Assembly: GCA_014138725.1 (NCBI GenBank)
Contig: JACJID010000002.1
Span: forward strand, 1 to 64,000
Reading direction: 5' to 3'
Length of the DNA: 64,000 nt
Source of the DNA: Kutzneria viridogrisea
GTDB taxonomy: Bacteria; Actinomycetota; Actinomycetes; Mycobacteriales; Pseudonocardiaceae
Within the stretch, counting starts at the first letter, position 1. Every line of letters starts with the position of its first letter. Of the stretch, positions 27,947 through 37,483 are shown in pieces. Made by a program: the position numbers and the translations under genes. The notes under the pieces are model-generated. The model searched no databases. It was not told where the DNA came from and worked only from the letters and a program-made list of their open reading frames with translations.

Positions 27947-28501
27947 TCACTGAATCGGTACCAGGGACAGTGACAGCGTGTTGCCAGGTCCGGGGACCGC
28001 GGCGTTCACGAGCACCGTGACCAACTCGCAGCCCTCGAACTCGGGCAGGGCGAAGGTCCCGCTGAGTTCGCCGCCCCGATCCGGGTCGAACCCGGGCGGC
28101 GAACTCAGGTCCACCCGCACCGGCTGCCGCGCGGCACAGCCGGGTGGTGATGCGAGGGTGAACCCCGCTGCGCGGATGTCGGACAACTTCACGGTGGCCG
28201 TCACGCTCAGGTTCACCCGCCCGTCGGCGAATCGCCCCTGAATCGGTTCGGTACCGGCGAAACCCAGGTCGCTGGACACACCGACTGCGCTGAAGGACGC
28301 AGTGCCCTTCGGCGGGTCGGCGGTGAACAGGCCGGTCGCCGGCTCCAGGGTGACCGCCGCGGTGCTCGTGCCCAGGTCGAGGTCCACACCGGCCCGTTGC
28401 AGGTGCACGTGCCCGGTGGCGGTGTACCGGTGGGCCTGGGGCCCGAGCGGCGAGCAGCCCACCAGGGCCAGGCAGGCCACCGCGAACAGCAGCCGCCTCA
28501 C
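27947..28501 (-). CDS. Mce-linked lipoprotein of unknown function
   Basis: The protein is 184 residues. It has a signal peptide with lipobox LVGC, so the mature part is anchored by a lipid at Cys16. The rest is beta-rich, with LDLGTSTAAVTLEPATG and, near the C-terminus, GTFALPEFEGCE...PGPGNTLSLSL. That C-terminal pattern recurs in the first gene of the operon (38582-39277) and in the surface protein at 56073-57314. The start overlaps the stop of the Mce-associated gene upstream (ATGA). No function is known to me; a role in holding lipid for the transporter is a guess. Confidence 0.75.
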   Translation of the reverse strand: MRRLLFAVACLALVGCSPLGPQAHRYTATGHVHLQRAGVDLDLGTSTAAVTLEPATGLFTADPPKGTASFSAVGVSSDLGFAGTEPIQGRFADGRVNLSVTATVKLSDIRAAGFTLASPPGCAARQPVRVDLSSPPGFDPDRGGELSGTFALPEFEGCELVTVLVNAAVPGPGNTLSLSLVPIQ

Positions 28502-29052
28502 CGGGGTTGCAGGCCGGTGATCCGCCAGTGCCCGTCCTGGCGCTGCGCCGTCACGGTCAGCTGGGCCGGGGCCACCGCGGACTGGTTGTTGTCCCCGCGG
28601 GTGGCCGACTGGTCGAGGAACACCAGCAACTGCGCGCGGTCACCATCCAACAGCGACACTCCGGTCAGCACCGCCTTGGTGGTCAGCACGAGCTTCTGCG
28701 CGGGCGCCTGCTTGCGGACCTCCGCGAACAGCTTGTCGTACTGCCCCAGCGCGTCCCCGGCGAGCACCTGCTTGGCCGCCTGCTCGGTCTGCGCGGTGTT
28801 GTCGTAGCGGTAGGAGAAGACCTTGCCCAGCGCGTCGCCGATCTCGCTCGCCACCTGGCTGGTGCCCGAGGGGTCGACCAGCGCCTGGTTCTGCGCCGCG
28901 GGGTCGTCCCACAGAGTCGTTGCCTGCCAATGGAACCAGCCGCCGAGCCCGAGGCAGAGCACGATCAGGCCGATCAACGGCCAGCGCCGCGACGGGCGCT
29001 TCGCGACGGGCACCTCGTCCTCGGTGACGAGCTCTTCCTGTACTGCGGTCAT
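28498..29052 (-). CDS. Mce-associated membrane protein (second)
   Basis: The protein is 184 residues. An acidic N-terminal tail is followed by one membrane span (LIGLIVLCLGLGGWFHW) and an extracytoplasmic domain ending in DGHWRITGLQP. This is the layout of Mce-associated (Mas) proteins, which sit downstream of mceF and are thought to stabilise the transporter. The start is ATG 29052, four bases after the stop of the previous gene, with AGGTGGGG just upstream; a GTG at 29067 lies inside that gene. The fold resembles the NTF2-like domain seen in this family. Confidence 0.82.
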   Translation of the reverse strand: MTAVQEELVTEDEVPVAKRPSRRWPLIGLIVLCLGLGGWFHWQATTLWDDPAAQNQALVDPSGTSQVASEIGDALGKVFSYRYDNTAQTEQAAKQVLAGDALGQYDKLFAEVRKQAPAQKLVLTTKAVLTGVSLLDGDRAQLLVFLDQSATRGDNNQSAVAPAQLTVTAQRQDGHWRITGLQPR

Positions 29053-29056
29053 GCGA

Positions 29057-29569
29057 TCACACCCCACCTGCGGGCACGGCGGCCAGTGCGCTGAGCTTCC
29101 AGCCCTGGTCGGTGCGGGTCAGTTCGGCCTGGAACCGGTTGCGCTTGGTGACCTTGTCCCCGGTCTCGGGGGTCACCTCCACCTCCACGGAGGCGATCAG
29201 CCGGGCGGTGCCCGCGCGCTGGTCCAACGCGGTCACCGCGGAGTCCAGCAGCTTCGCCGAGGTGACGGTCTTGGCCTGCGCCAACTGCTTCTTGCCGTCA
29301 TCGGTGGTCTTCGCCAACTGCTCGTGCAGGGTGCCGGTGGACACGTCCAGCCAGGACTTCATGCCCTCGTCCACCTTGCGGTAGTCCAGGGTGTTCATCC
29401 GCACGAGGTCCTGCTGTGCCGCGTCGACCACCGCCGAGCGGTCCACCGCGAACTGCCGGGACTCGTCGTGCGCAGCCGACCACCAGGACCAGCCCGCCCA
29501 GCCCGCGAAGGCCAGTGCGGCCACCGCCAGCACCACCGGCACGGCCCCTCTGGTGCGCGATTGCTCCAT
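29057..29569 (-). CDS. Mce-associated membrane protein (first)
   Basis: The protein is 170 residues. One N-terminal membrane span (VVLAVAALAFAGWAGWSWW) is followed by a soluble domain ending in DQGWKLSALAAVP. It is a paralogue in layout of the next gene, and together they are the usual pair of Mas proteins after mceF. The start ATG at 29569 has GGAG six bases upstream. The gap to mceF is 14 bases. Confidence 0.82.
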   Translation of the reverse strand: MEQSRTRGAVPVVLAVAALAFAGWAGWSWWSAAHDESRQFAVDRSAVVDAAQQDLVRMNTLDYRKVDEGMKSWLDVSTGTLHEQLAKTTDDGKKQLAQAKTVTSAKLLDSAVTALDQRAGTARLIASVEVEVTPETGDKVTKRNRFQAELTRTDQGWKLSALAAVPAGGV

Positions 29570-29583
29570 GTCCACTCCTCGAT

Positions 29584-30687
29584 TCAGCGCGGTGCGTTCT
29601 GGGCGCCCCGCACCCCGGTGGCGTCACCCGGCCCCAAGGCGCACCGGGCCCCGGTGTTCAGCGGGACGACCGGTCCGGTGTCGAAGCCGTCGCGACGGGT
29701 TGTGCCGCCGTAGCCCGCGGTGCAGGGCGGCGGGTCGAAGAAGGTCAGCGACAGGCCGAACTTGGCCCCGTCCGGCGTGATCACCGAGGAACCCACGGCC
29801 ACCGCCTTCGGCGCGGACACCAGCAACTGCTGGAGCGCGGGCTGCCGGGTGTAGGCCACGGTGGAGGTCGTCAGCAGGTTGGCGATCAGCACGCCCAGGC
29901 TGGGATTGGTGTCCTTGACCAACTGGCCCACCTGGGCCGCCAGCTCGGGGGTCGCGGCGATCAGCTTGCGCAGGTCGGTGTCGGAGTCGGCGAGCTGCTT
30001 GGCCACCAGCTTCGCGTTGTCCCCGAACGAGGTCAGCGCGGCGGCCTCCTCGTTCTGCGTGCGCAGCACGGTGGTCGCGTCGGTGACCAGCTGGGTCGCC
30101 TGCGACACATGCTGGTTCGCCGTCTCGGTGAACTTGTGCGTGGTGTCCAGCAGCACCTGGAAGTCCGGTGCGGCACCCCGGGTGGCGGTGTCGAACTCGT
30201 CGATCAGCGTGTGCAGCGAGTCCGTCGGCACCGAGGACACCATCTTGTCCAAATTGGACAGCAGGGACTCCACCGGCAGCGGGATCTTCGTGTTCGCCTG
30301 GAGGATCACCGAGCCCTGGCCCAGCAGCGGACCGCTCGCGGTGCGCGGCCGAAGGTCCACGTACTGCTCGCCGACCGCGGACCGGTTGGCCACCACCGCC
30401 TCGACGTCGGCCGGGATCGACTCCGCCGACTTGTCGATGTGCAGCTCCACGTTGACGCCCTTGTCGGTCAGGCGCAGCGCGCCCACCCGGCCCACCGGCA
30501 CACCGCGGTAGTCGACCTCGGCGTTGCTGAAGATGCCGCCGGAGTCCGACAGCTGCACGGTGACGGTGTAGCCGCTGGCCCCGATCAGCCGGTCCAGGCC
30601 CACGTAGTTGGCCGCCACGTAGGCGACCGCGGCCAGCCCGAGCAGGAGGAAACCGAAGACCTGCAAGCGAACCCTGCGCGTCAGCAT
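29584..30687 (-). CDS. mceF: MCE-family substrate-binding protein, MceF position
   Basis: The protein is 367 residues. An N-terminal membrane anchor is followed by the MlaD-type MCE domain (GYTVTVQLSDSGGIFSNAEVDYRGVPVGRVG, about 38-120) and a long helical segment that would build the channel. The C-terminal tail is Pro/Gly-rich. In mycobacterial systems six MCE proteins form one lipid-conducting complex across the periplasm. The start ATG overlaps the mceE stop (TGATG). Confidence 0.92.
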   Translation of the reverse strand: MLTRRVRLQVFGFLLLGLAAVAYVAANYVGLDRLIGASGYTVTVQLSDSGGIFSNAEVDYRGVPVGRVGALRLTDKGVNVELHIDKSAESIPADVEAVVANRSAVGEQYVDLRPRTASGPLLGQGSVILQANTKIPLPVESLLSNLDKMVSSVPTDSLHTLIDEFDTATRGAAPDFQVLLDTTHKFTETANQHVSQATQLVTDATTVLRTQNEEAAALTSFGDNAKLVAKQLADSDTDLRKLIAATPELAAQVGQLVKDTNPSLGVLIANLLTTSTVAYTRQPALQQLLVSAPKAVAVGSSVITPDGAKFGLSLTFFDPPPCTAGYGGTTRRDGFDTGPVVPLNTGARCALGPGDATGVRGAQNAPR

Positions 30688-31721
30688 CAGTTGCCACCTC
30701 CCAGCGGCAGCGCGATCCCGCTCTGCGCCGCGGTGTTCACGCCCGGTCCGGCGTCCATCTTCAGGTACACGTTGAGGTAGTCACCCTTGATACCGTCCAG
30801 CACGGCGTCGGTGAACGGGTAGGTCACCAGCACCTGCAACGCGTTGGGCAGCGCGTCGCCCGCGGCGGAGAGCTGTTGCAGGGTCGGCGCCAACGCCCTG
30901 AGGTCGGCCACCAGATCGTCCTTGCTCCTGTTCACGGTGTCCACCGCCACGCTGGACAGCCTGCCCAGCGCGGTGAGCATGCCGGTCAGTGCCTCGCGCT
31001 GCTGGCTGAGCACCTGCACCCCGGGCGTGAGGTCCTTGAGCACCCCGGTGATCTGCTCGCCGCGGCCGTTGAGCGTGGCCGCCAGCTTGTTCAAGCCGTC
31101 CAGCGCCTTGACGATGTCGCCCTTGTGCTTGTCCAGATCGGACACGAGCGTGTCGATCCTGGACAGCAGGTCGCGCACCTCGCCCTCGTTGCCCGACAGC
31201 GCCTTGTTCAGCTCGCGGGTGATCGTCTGCAACTGGCCGATGCCCCCGCCGTTGAGCACCATGGACAGCGCGCCCAGCACCTCCTCGATCTGCGGGTTGC
31301 GGTTGGTGCGCTCCAGCGGGATCACCGCCCCGTCGGCGAGTTGCTTCTGCGAGGTGCTTCCCGGCGGGGCCACCAGTTCCACGTACTTCTCGCCGAGCAG
31401 GCTGGACTGGCGCAGGTTGGCGGTGGCGTCGGCGGGCAGGCGCACCGTGCCGTTGACCACCATGCTCACCTCGGCGCTCCAGCCGCCGGGCGCCACGGAG
31501 ACCTTCTCCACCCGGCCCACCGGCACGTCGTTGACCTTGACCCCGGCCTGCGGCACCAGGTCCAGCACATCCTTGAACCTCGCCGTGACGTGGTAGGGGT
31601 GGTCGCCGATGTCGGCGCCGCCCGGCAGCGGGATCCGGTACGCCCCGGAGAACTCGCCCGCGCCGCACCCCGTTGCCAGCACGGCGATCGCGGCCAGCGC
31701 GAGCAGCACGCGGCGGTTCAC
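30687..31721 (-). CDS. mceE: MCE-family lipoprotein, MceE/LprK position
   Basis: The protein is 344 residues. Its signal peptide ends in lipobox LATGC, which is the mark of the MceE member in Mce operons. The MCE domain (YHVTARFKDVLDLVPQAGVKVNDVPVGRVE) and the helical region follow. It would be lipid-anchored on the outer side of the membrane and complete the hexamer with MceA-D and F. The GTG start overlaps the mceD stop. Confidence 0.93.
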   Translation of the reverse strand: MNRRVLLALAAIAVLATGCGAGEFSGAYRIPLPGGADIGDHPYHVTARFKDVLDLVPQAGVKVNDVPVGRVEKVSVAPGGWSAEVSMVVNGTVRLPADATANLRQSSLLGEKYVELVAPPGSTSQKQLADGAVIPLERTNRNPQIEEVLGALSMVLNGGGIGQLQTITRELNKALSGNEGEVRDLLSRIDTLVSDLDKHKGDIVKALDGLNKLAATLNGRGEQITGVLKDLTPGVQVLSQQREALTGMLTALGRLSSVAVDTVNRSKDDLVADLRALAPTLQQLSAAGDALPNALQVLVTYPFTDAVLDGIKGDYLNVYLKMDAGPGVNTAAQSGIALPLGGGN

Positions 31722-32704
31722 CGGCCCGCTCCGAACGGCAGCACGGGACCGTTCCCGGTGCGGAACTCGTTGAGGTTGCCGCGCCCGTTGAGCGTGCCGG
31801 TCTTCGGGTCGTACGCGTTGAGCACGTTCTGCAACGCCAGCGGGGCCACGTCCAGCGCCTCGGCCAGGGAGTCCCGCTGCTTGGCGAGCACCTTGCTGAT
31901 GTCCGCCAGCTTGTTGACGTTCGAGGTGATCCGGCTCCGGTTGTCCTGGATGAACTGGCGCACCTTGGCCAGCGCGTCGGCGAGACTGTTCAGCGCGGCC
32001 CCCAGGTCGTCCTTGTCCTGGGCCAGGAACCCGGCCACCGAGGACAGCTTCTGCGTGACCTCGTGTACCTGGTTGTCGTTCTGCGCCAACATGGTCGTGA
32101 ACTTCTGGATGTTGTCCACCGTGCCGAACAGGTCGTCCTTGGAGCCGGACAGGGTGCGCGTGGCGTCACCGAGCTGCTTGATCGTGTCGTTGAGCTGCTG
32201 CCCGTTGCCCTTCAGCAGCGCGGAGCCGGTGTCGATCAGCCCGGACAGCGCGCCGCCGGAGTTGGCCCCGTTCGGGCCGAGTGCGGTGGCGAGCTGGTTC
32301 AGGCTGGAGTAGAGCTGGTCCAGCTCCACCGGGGTCGCCGTGCGGTCCATGGTGATCGTCGACCCCGAGGGCAGCTTGGGCCCGCTGGTGTAGGCCGGGG
32401 CCAGTTGCACGTACCGGTCGGCCACCAGGCTCGGCGCCAGCACCACCGCGCGCGCCTCGGCGGGCACGGCGATGTCGGGGTCCAGCGTCATGGTGACCTG
32501 CACCTGTTTGCCCACCGGGCGGACCGTGTCCACGGTGCCGACCTTCACGCCGAGCACCCGCACGTCCGAACCGGGGAACACGCCCACCGCCTCGTCGAAG
32601 AAGGCCGTCAGCGCGGTGGCCCCCGGGCCGCTGAAGATCCACCAGAGGCTCCCGCTGACCGCGACGAGCAGCACGGCGGCCAGCGCGGCGAGTCGCTTGC
32701 CCAT
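31718..32704 (-). CDS. mceD: MCE-family protein, MceD position
   Basis: The protein is 328 residues. It has a membrane anchor, an MCE domain (TALTAFFDEAVGVFPGSDVRVLGVKVGTVD) and a coiled helical region. It carries no lipobox. The start is ATG 32704, which shares a base with the mceC stop; the frame is open further upstream inside mceC but that is a shadow of the overlap. Its role is as part of the lipid channel. Confidence 0.92.
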   Translation of the reverse strand: MGKRLAALAAVLLVAVSGSLWWIFSGPGATALTAFFDEAVGVFPGSDVRVLGVKVGTVDTVRPVGKQVQVTMTLDPDIAVPAEARAVVLAPSLVADRYVQLAPAYTSGPKLPSGSTITMDRTATPVELDQLYSSLNQLATALGPNGANSGGALSGLIDTGSALLKGNGQQLNDTIKQLGDATRTLSGSKDDLFGTVDNIQKFTTMLAQNDNQVHEVTQKLSSVAGFLAQDKDDLGAALNSLADALAKVRQFIQDNRSRITSNVNKLADISKVLAKQRDSLAEALDVAPLALQNVLNAYDPKTGTLNGRGNLNEFRTGNGPVLPFGAGR

Positions 32705-33678
32705 CAGCGGCCGCCTCCCGTGCAGTTGCGGCTGGAGTCGGCGGTCACCAGTCCGCAGATGTAGGTGTCGATCCACCGGCCGTTGCCCAGTGCGTTGTCC
32801 AGCAGCCGGTAGTACGGACCGATCAGCTTCAGGCCCTTGTCCAGGTTGTCCTGGTTGCGTTGCAGCACGTCGGTGACCTTGTCCAGTTGGGTCAGGGTGG
32901 GGCCGAGCTGCGCGCTGTTGTCGGCGACCAGCCCGGCCAGTTGCACGCCCAGCTGGCGGCTGCCCGACAGCAGGGCGCTGATCGCCTCGCGTCGTTTCTG
33001 CACCTCGGTCAGTAGGGCCGAGCCGTCCTTGATCAGCGAGGCGAACTGGTCGTTGCGGTCGGCCACCGTCTGACTGATCTTCTTGGTGTTGCTGAGCAAC
33101 TGGGCCAGCTGCTGGTCCCGCGAGGAGATCGTCCTGGACAGCGTGGCCAGGCCGTCCAAAGTGGACTTGATCTGGGAGGGCGCGTTGCGGAACGTGTCGG
33201 TGATGACCTGGAAGCTCTTGGCCAGCTGCCCGGTGTCGATCTGGCCGACGCTGGTGGCCAGCCCGTTGAGCGCGTCGAGCACGTCGTAGGGCGCGATGGT
33301 GCGGGCGATGGCCTTGCCGGGGTCCTGGGCCGCGCTGCCCTGCGGGTCCAGCTCCAGGTACTTCTGGCCGAGCAGGGTCTTGATCTCGATCGAGGCCGTG
33401 GTGTTGTCCCCGACCCAGGCGTCGCGGACCTGGAAGGTCACGCGCACCCGGTTGCCGACCAGGGCCACGGTGTCCACCTTGCCGACCTTGACCCCGGCCA
33501 CCGAGACCTCGTCGGAGGGCTTGAGCCCGGCCGCCTCGCTGAAGTAGGCGGTGTAGGTGGTGCCGCCGCCGATGAACGGCAGGTCGTTGGCGGAGAAGGC
33601 GATCCCGGCGACGGCGGCGCAGGTCAACACGCCGACCACACCGATGGTGACCGGATTGCGCTCCAGGAAGCTCTTCAT
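32704..33678 (-). CDS. mceC: MCE-family protein, MceC position
   Basis: The protein is 324 residues. MKSFLERNPVTIG followed by a membrane span is the typical N-terminus of MceC. The MCE domain (YTAYFSEAAGLKPSDEVSVAGVKVGKVD) and a long helical region with many Leu, Gln and Asp follow. A C-terminal tail has two Cys that may pair (ICGLV, NCTGG). Start and stop both overlap neighbours by one to three bases, which suggests strict co-translation. Confidence 0.92.
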   Translation of the reverse strand: MKSFLERNPVTIGVVGVLTCAAVAGIAFSANDLPFIGGGTTYTAYFSEAAGLKPSDEVSVAGVKVGKVDTVALVGNRVRVTFQVRDAWVGDNTTASIEIKTLLGQKYLELDPQGSAAQDPGKAIARTIAPYDVLDALNGLATSVGQIDTGQLAKSFQVITDTFRNAPSQIKSTLDGLATLSRTISSRDQQLAQLLSNTKKISQTVADRNDQFASLIKDGSALLTEVQKRREAISALLSGSRQLGVQLAGLVADNSAQLGPTLTQLDKVTDVLQRNQDNLDKGLKLIGPYYRLLDNALGNGRWIDTYICGLVTADSSRNCTGGGR

Positions 33679-34694
33679 CACTTGCACCTCGAGGCGGTCA
33701 CCGGCAGGCCGGGGGGCGATCCGCCCGGCGGGGTCGGCGCGTTCACCGTGGCCGAGCACAGGTAGAAGTTCAGCCACGAGCCGTACGAGGCGATCCGGCC
33801 GATCGCGTCCAGTTTGGACGGCAGCCTGTTCAGGAACTGGTCCACCACCTGGGAGCTGTTCGCCAGGTTGGTGGCCAGGTCGCCGAGCCGGGCCACGTCC
33901 TCCTTGAGCGGCTGGCGGCCAGCCTGCAACAGGCCCGCGGTGCTGGTGGTCAGCGCGGACAGCCCGCTCACCGCGTTGCCGATCGGGTCGTGGTCCCGGG
34001 CCAGGCCGGTGACCAGCTGCTGGGTCGCGGTGACCAGGGTGCCCAGGTCGTCCCCGTGCGAGTTCACCTTGTCCAGCAACGAGTTCAGGTTGTCCACCAC
34101 CTGACCGATGACCTGGTCGCGCTGGGCGAGCGTGGCGGTCAGCGAGGCGGTGTGCGCGAGCAGGCTGTCCACCGTGCCGCCCTCGCCCTGCAACACCTGC
34201 ACGATCTCGTTGGCCAACTGGTTGACGTCCTTGGGATCCAGCGCGCGCAGCAGCGGCCGGAACCCGTTGAGCAACGCGGTCAGGTTCAGCGCGGGGGTGG
34301 TGCGGTTCAACGGGATCTCCCCGCCCGGGGCCAGCACGGCCCCCGGCTGGCCGGTGCCCTGGTCCAGCGCGATGTAGCGCTGGCCGACCAGGTTGCGGTA
34401 CTTGATCGCCGCGGTGACCGAGGCGGGCAGCTGGTAGGCCTTGTCCACGGTGAACCTCACCTGCGCCACCCGGTGGTCCACGATGCCGATCTGCTCCACC
34501 TGGCCCACCCGCACCCCGGCGATGCGCACGTCGTCCCCGACCGCCAGCGCGATCACGCTGCTGAACCGCGCGGAATAGCCCGCGGTGTCGGAGTTGTCCA
34601 CGTTGGCGATGGTCAGCGCCAACACGGTCGTGGCCAGCCCGGTCACCGCGATGAACGCGATTCCCTTGAGCAGCGGCCCGGTGAGGCCCTTCAC
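33678..34694 (-). CDS. mceB: MCE-family protein, MceB position
   Basis: The protein is 338 residues. An N-terminal span (GIAFIAVTGLATTVLALTIA) precedes the MCE domain (YSARFSSVIALAVGDDVRIAGVRVGQVE) and the helical region. The C-terminus is Pro-rich with paired Cys (YLCSA, SRCK). The start is GTG 34694, overlapping the mceA stop as GTGA, with GGAGGTG nine bases upstream. Confidence 0.92.
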   Translation of the reverse strand: MKGLTGPLLKGIAFIAVTGLATTVLALTIANVDNSDTAGYSARFSSVIALAVGDDVRIAGVRVGQVEQIGIVDHRVAQVRFTVDKAYQLPASVTAAIKYRNLVGQRYIALDQGTGQPGAVLAPGGEIPLNRTTPALNLTALLNGFRPLLRALDPKDVNQLANEIVQVLQGEGGTVDSLLAHTASLTATLAQRDQVIGQVVDNLNSLLDKVNSHGDDLGTLVTATQQLVTGLARDHDPIGNAVSGLSALTTSTAGLLQAGRQPLKEDVARLGDLATNLANSSQVVDQFLNRLPSKLDAIGRIASYGSWLNFYLCSATVNAPTPPGGSPPGLPVTASRCK

Positions 34695-35890
34695 CGCACC
34701 GTCACCTCCGTCCCGCGGTAGAGCGAGCCGAGCAGCACACTGCTCCAGCCCGGCAGGTCACTGGGCTGCTCGCCCACGGCCGGTGCCACCAGCTGGCGCA
34801 GGAAGTCGTTCTCCTGCACCGAGTTGGCCAGCCCGAACCCGTTGCCCCCCGGGCTCGGGTAGCAGGCGGGTCCGCCACTGTCCCGATAGGACGGTGTGTC
34901 GCGGCCGGGCACGTACTTGCCCTGCGGCTGCACCACCTGCACCGACACGTGCAGGCCCGGCTGGCCGGTGCCCTTGCCGAGCACCTTGTCCATCAGCGGT
35001 TCGATGGCGGTCAGCGAGCGCAGCAGGCAGGGGTACTCCGGGGAGTAGCGGGCCAGGGTCTGTAGGGTGGGCAGGCTGGTCTGGGACAAGCGAATGATGT
35101 TGCCGCCATTCTTGGCGAAGAAGTCGGCCAGTTCCTGGGAACTGCTGGTCAGGTTGGCGTAGAGCTGGGTGAGCTGGTCGCGCTGGTCCACCACGGTGCG
35201 GCTGGTGGTGGTGAGGTCCGACAGGGTCTGCAGGATCTGCGGCGCGATCTGGTCGTAGTTGTCGGTCAGCTTGGCCAGCTGCTCCATGTCGGTGTCGAAC
35301 TCGGCCAGCTTCGGGTTGAACTGCGCCAGGTCCGCGCTGAGCCACTTCAGCGTCTGGCCCAGGTCCTGCCCGCGCCCCGACAGGACCTGCGCCATGGTGC
35401 TCAGGATGCTGGCCAGCTTCTGCGGCTGCACCGCCTGCAACATCGGCACGAGGTCGCCGAGCACCTTCTCCACCTCGACGGCCGCGCTGCTGCGGTCCTG
35501 GCCGATCACGTCGCCCGCGGCGAGCCTGCGCGGATCGGCGTTGGACGGGGGCACCAGGTTGACGTAGCGCTCGCCGAACAGGGTCTTGGGCAGCAGCCGG
35601 GCCGCCACGTTGCGCGGGATGTCACCGATCATGTCCGGCCGCAGCGCCAGGTCGACCACGGCCCCGTTGCCCTCGGTGCGCACGGCGCGCACCTCGCCGA
35701 CGACCACTCCCCTGACCTTGACCTCGGCGTCGGTGTGCAACTGGTTGCCCACGTGGTCGGTCCGCAGGGTGACCATGGCCACCGGCACGAGGTCCTTGCG
35801 GTACACCGCGACCGCGAACCACACGGCCAGCGCGATGACCAGCAGGTAGACCAGTCCCACCAGCTGCTGGACGAGCTTCGGCGCGTTCAC
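34691..35890 (-). CDS. mceA: MCE-family protein, MceA position
   Basis: The protein is 399 residues. A membrane span (LVGLVYLLVIALAVWFAVAV) is followed by the MCE domain (MVTLRTDHVGNQLHTDAEVKVRGVVVGEVR) and a long helical segment. It is the first MCE gene after the two permease genes, as usual. The start is GTG 35890, overlapping the yrbE4B stop. The open frame continues upstream through the permease genes on the wrong frame, but those stretches read as Arg/Gly-rich noise. Confidence 0.92.
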   Translation of the reverse strand: MNAPKLVQQLVGLVYLLVIALAVWFAVAVYRKDLVPVAMVTLRTDHVGNQLHTDAEVKVRGVVVGEVRAVRTEGNGAVVDLALRPDMIGDIPRNVAARLLPKTLFGERYVNLVPPSNADPRRLAAGDVIGQDRSSAAVEVEKVLGDLVPMLQAVQPQKLASILSTMAQVLSGRGQDLGQTLKWLSADLAQFNPKLAEFDTDMEQLAKLTDNYDQIAPQILQTLSDLTTTSRTVVDQRDQLTQLYANLTSSSQELADFFAKNGGNIIRLSQTSLPTLQTLARYSPEYPCLLRSLTAIEPLMDKVLGKGTGQPGLHVSVQVVQPQGKYVPGRDTPSYRDSGGPACYPSPGGNGFGLANSVQENDFLRQLVAPAVGEQPSDLPGWSSVLLGSLYRGTEVTVR

Positions 35891-36681
35891 CCGGCCACCT
35901 TCACCGTGGTCGAGGCGCCCCAGATCGCCAGGCTGAGGAAGAAGTCCAGCAGGCTGACCGAGACGATCGTGGTGCGCACCGCACGGCCCACCGCGATGCC
36001 CACGCCCGCGGGCCCGCCGCTGGCGCGGTAGCCGAAGTAGCAGTGCACCAGCATGACCACCACGCTGAAGACCAGCACCTTGCCGAAGGAGAACAGCACG
36101 TCGATCGGTGGCAGGAACAGGCCGAAGTAGTGGTCGTAGGTCCCGGCCGACTGCCCGTAGAAGACCACGGTGATCTCGCGCGAGGCCACGTACGAGCAGA
36201 GCAGCCCGATGGCGTAGAGCGGGACCACGGCGAGGAACCCGGCCACGACCCGCGTGCTCACCAGGTAGGGCAGGCTGCGCACCGCGATGACCTCCAGCGC
36301 GTCCACCTCCTCGGCGATGCGCATCGCGCCCAGCTGCGCGGTGAAGCCGGAGCCGACGGTCGCCGACAGGGCCAGGCCAGCCACCAACGGGGCGATCTCC
36401 CGGGTGTTGAAGTAGGCGGACATGAACCCGGCGAAGGCCGCGACACCGATCTGGTTCAGCGCCGAATAGCCTTGCAGGCCAACGACGATGCCGGTGAACA
36501 CGGTCATGCCGACCATCACGCCCACCGTGCCGCCGATCACCGCGAGCGCTCCCGAGCCGAAGCCCACCTCGGCCAGCAGCCGGATGACCTCCTTGAAGTA
36601 CCGGCGGATCGCGTACGGGGCGAGCATCAGCGCCCGCAGGAAGAACAGCAGCTGGTCGCCCAGCCTGGCCAACGCCTCCAC
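35887..36681 (-). CDS. yrbE4B: MlaE/YrbE permease, YrbE4B position
   Basis: The protein is 264 residues with five to six membrane spans and the MlaE motif region (GFTAQLGAMRIAEEVDALEVI). Together with the upstream YrbE4A it forms the permease of the Mce ABC importer. The start is GTG 36681, six bases after the yrbE4A stop (36688-36690). Its stop overlaps the mceA start. Confidence 0.92.
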   Translation of the reverse strand: MEALARLGDQLLFFLRALMLAPYAIRRYFKEVIRLLAEVGFGSGALAVIGGTVGVMVGMTVFTGIVVGLQGYSALNQIGVAAFAGFMSAYFNTREIAPLVAGLALSATVGSGFTAQLGAMRIAEEVDALEVIAVRSLPYLVSTRVVAGFLAVVPLYAIGLLCSYVASREITVVFYGQSAGTYDHYFGLFLPPIDVLFSFGKVLVFSVVVMLVHCYFGYRASGGPAGVGIAVGRAVRTTIVSVSLLDFFLSLAIWGASTTVKVAG

Positions 36682-36687
36682 GGTCGA

Positions 36688-37461
36688 TCACATCCCCTTG
36701 GCGGGCACGAGTTGCAGGTACACCGCGGTGACCACGCCGTTGACGAAGAACAGCAGCAGGAAGGTGATCACCACGGACTGGTTCACCGAGTCGCCGACGC
36801 CCTTGGGGCCGCCGCGTGGGTGCAGGCCGCGGTAGGCCGCGACCACACCGGCCAGGAAACCGAACATCAGCGCCTTGAGCTCGCTGACCCACAGGTCCGG
36901 CAGCTGGGCCAGGGCCGAGAAGCTGGCCAGGTACGCGCCGGGCGTGCCGCCCTGCATGATCACGTTGAAGAAGTAGCCGCCCGCCACGCCCACCACGCTG
37001 ACCATGCCGTTGAGCAGCACGGCGACCAGCATGGCCGCCAGCACGCGTGGCACCACCAGGCGCTGCACCGCGGAGACGCCGAGCACCTCCATGGCGTCGA
37101 TCTCCTCGCGGATCGTGCGCGAGCCCAGGTCCGCGCAGATCGCCGAACCACCGGCGCCCGCGATGATCAGTGTGGTCACGATCGGGCTGGCCTGCTGGAT
37201 CACCGCGAGCACGGAGGCCGCGCCGTTGAAGGACTCCGCGCCGATCTGCGTGGTCAGCGAGCCCAGTTGCAGGCCGATCACCGCGCCGAACGGGATGGAC
37301 ACCAGCGCCGAGGGCAGGATGGACACGCTGGCCACGAACCAGAACTGCTGCACGAGCTCGCGGAACTGGAAGGGGCGCCGCCACATCAGGCGGAACACCT
37401 CAAGGCCGAGCGCGAACAGGCTGCCGACCTGCCGCATGGCCGGTACCGGGGACAGGTTCAT
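36688..37461 (-). CDS. yrbE4A: MlaE/YrbE permease, YrbE4A position
   Basis: The protein is 257 residues. It is polytopic with the EF-loop-like stretch GGSAICADLGSRTIREEIDAMEVLGVSAVQ that contacts the ATPase in MlaE-type permeases. The start is ATG 37461 with GGAGG seven bases upstream; an in-frame ATG at 37509 would begin inside the neighbouring palindrome and is not likely to be used. It starts the core transporter part of the operon. Confidence 0.92.
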   Translation of the reverse strand: MNLSPVPAMRQVGSLFALGLEVFRLMWRRPFQFRELVQQFWFVASVSILPSALVSIPFGAVIGLQLGSLTTQIGAESFNGAASVLAVIQQASPIVTTLIIAGAGGSAICADLGSRTIREEIDAMEVLGVSAVQRLVVPRVLAAMLVAVLLNGMVSVVGVAGGYFFNVIMQGGTPGAYLASFSALAQLPDLWVSELKALMFGFLAGVVAAYRGLHPRGGPKGVGDSVNQSVVITFLLLFFVNGVVTAVYLQLVPAKGM

Positions 37462-37483
37462 GGCCGAACCTCCCCACGCCATG

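Noticed and set aside
35891-37384. Extension of mceA through the permease genes
   Set aside because: It reads as low-complexity sequence and overlaps two well-supported YrbE genes.
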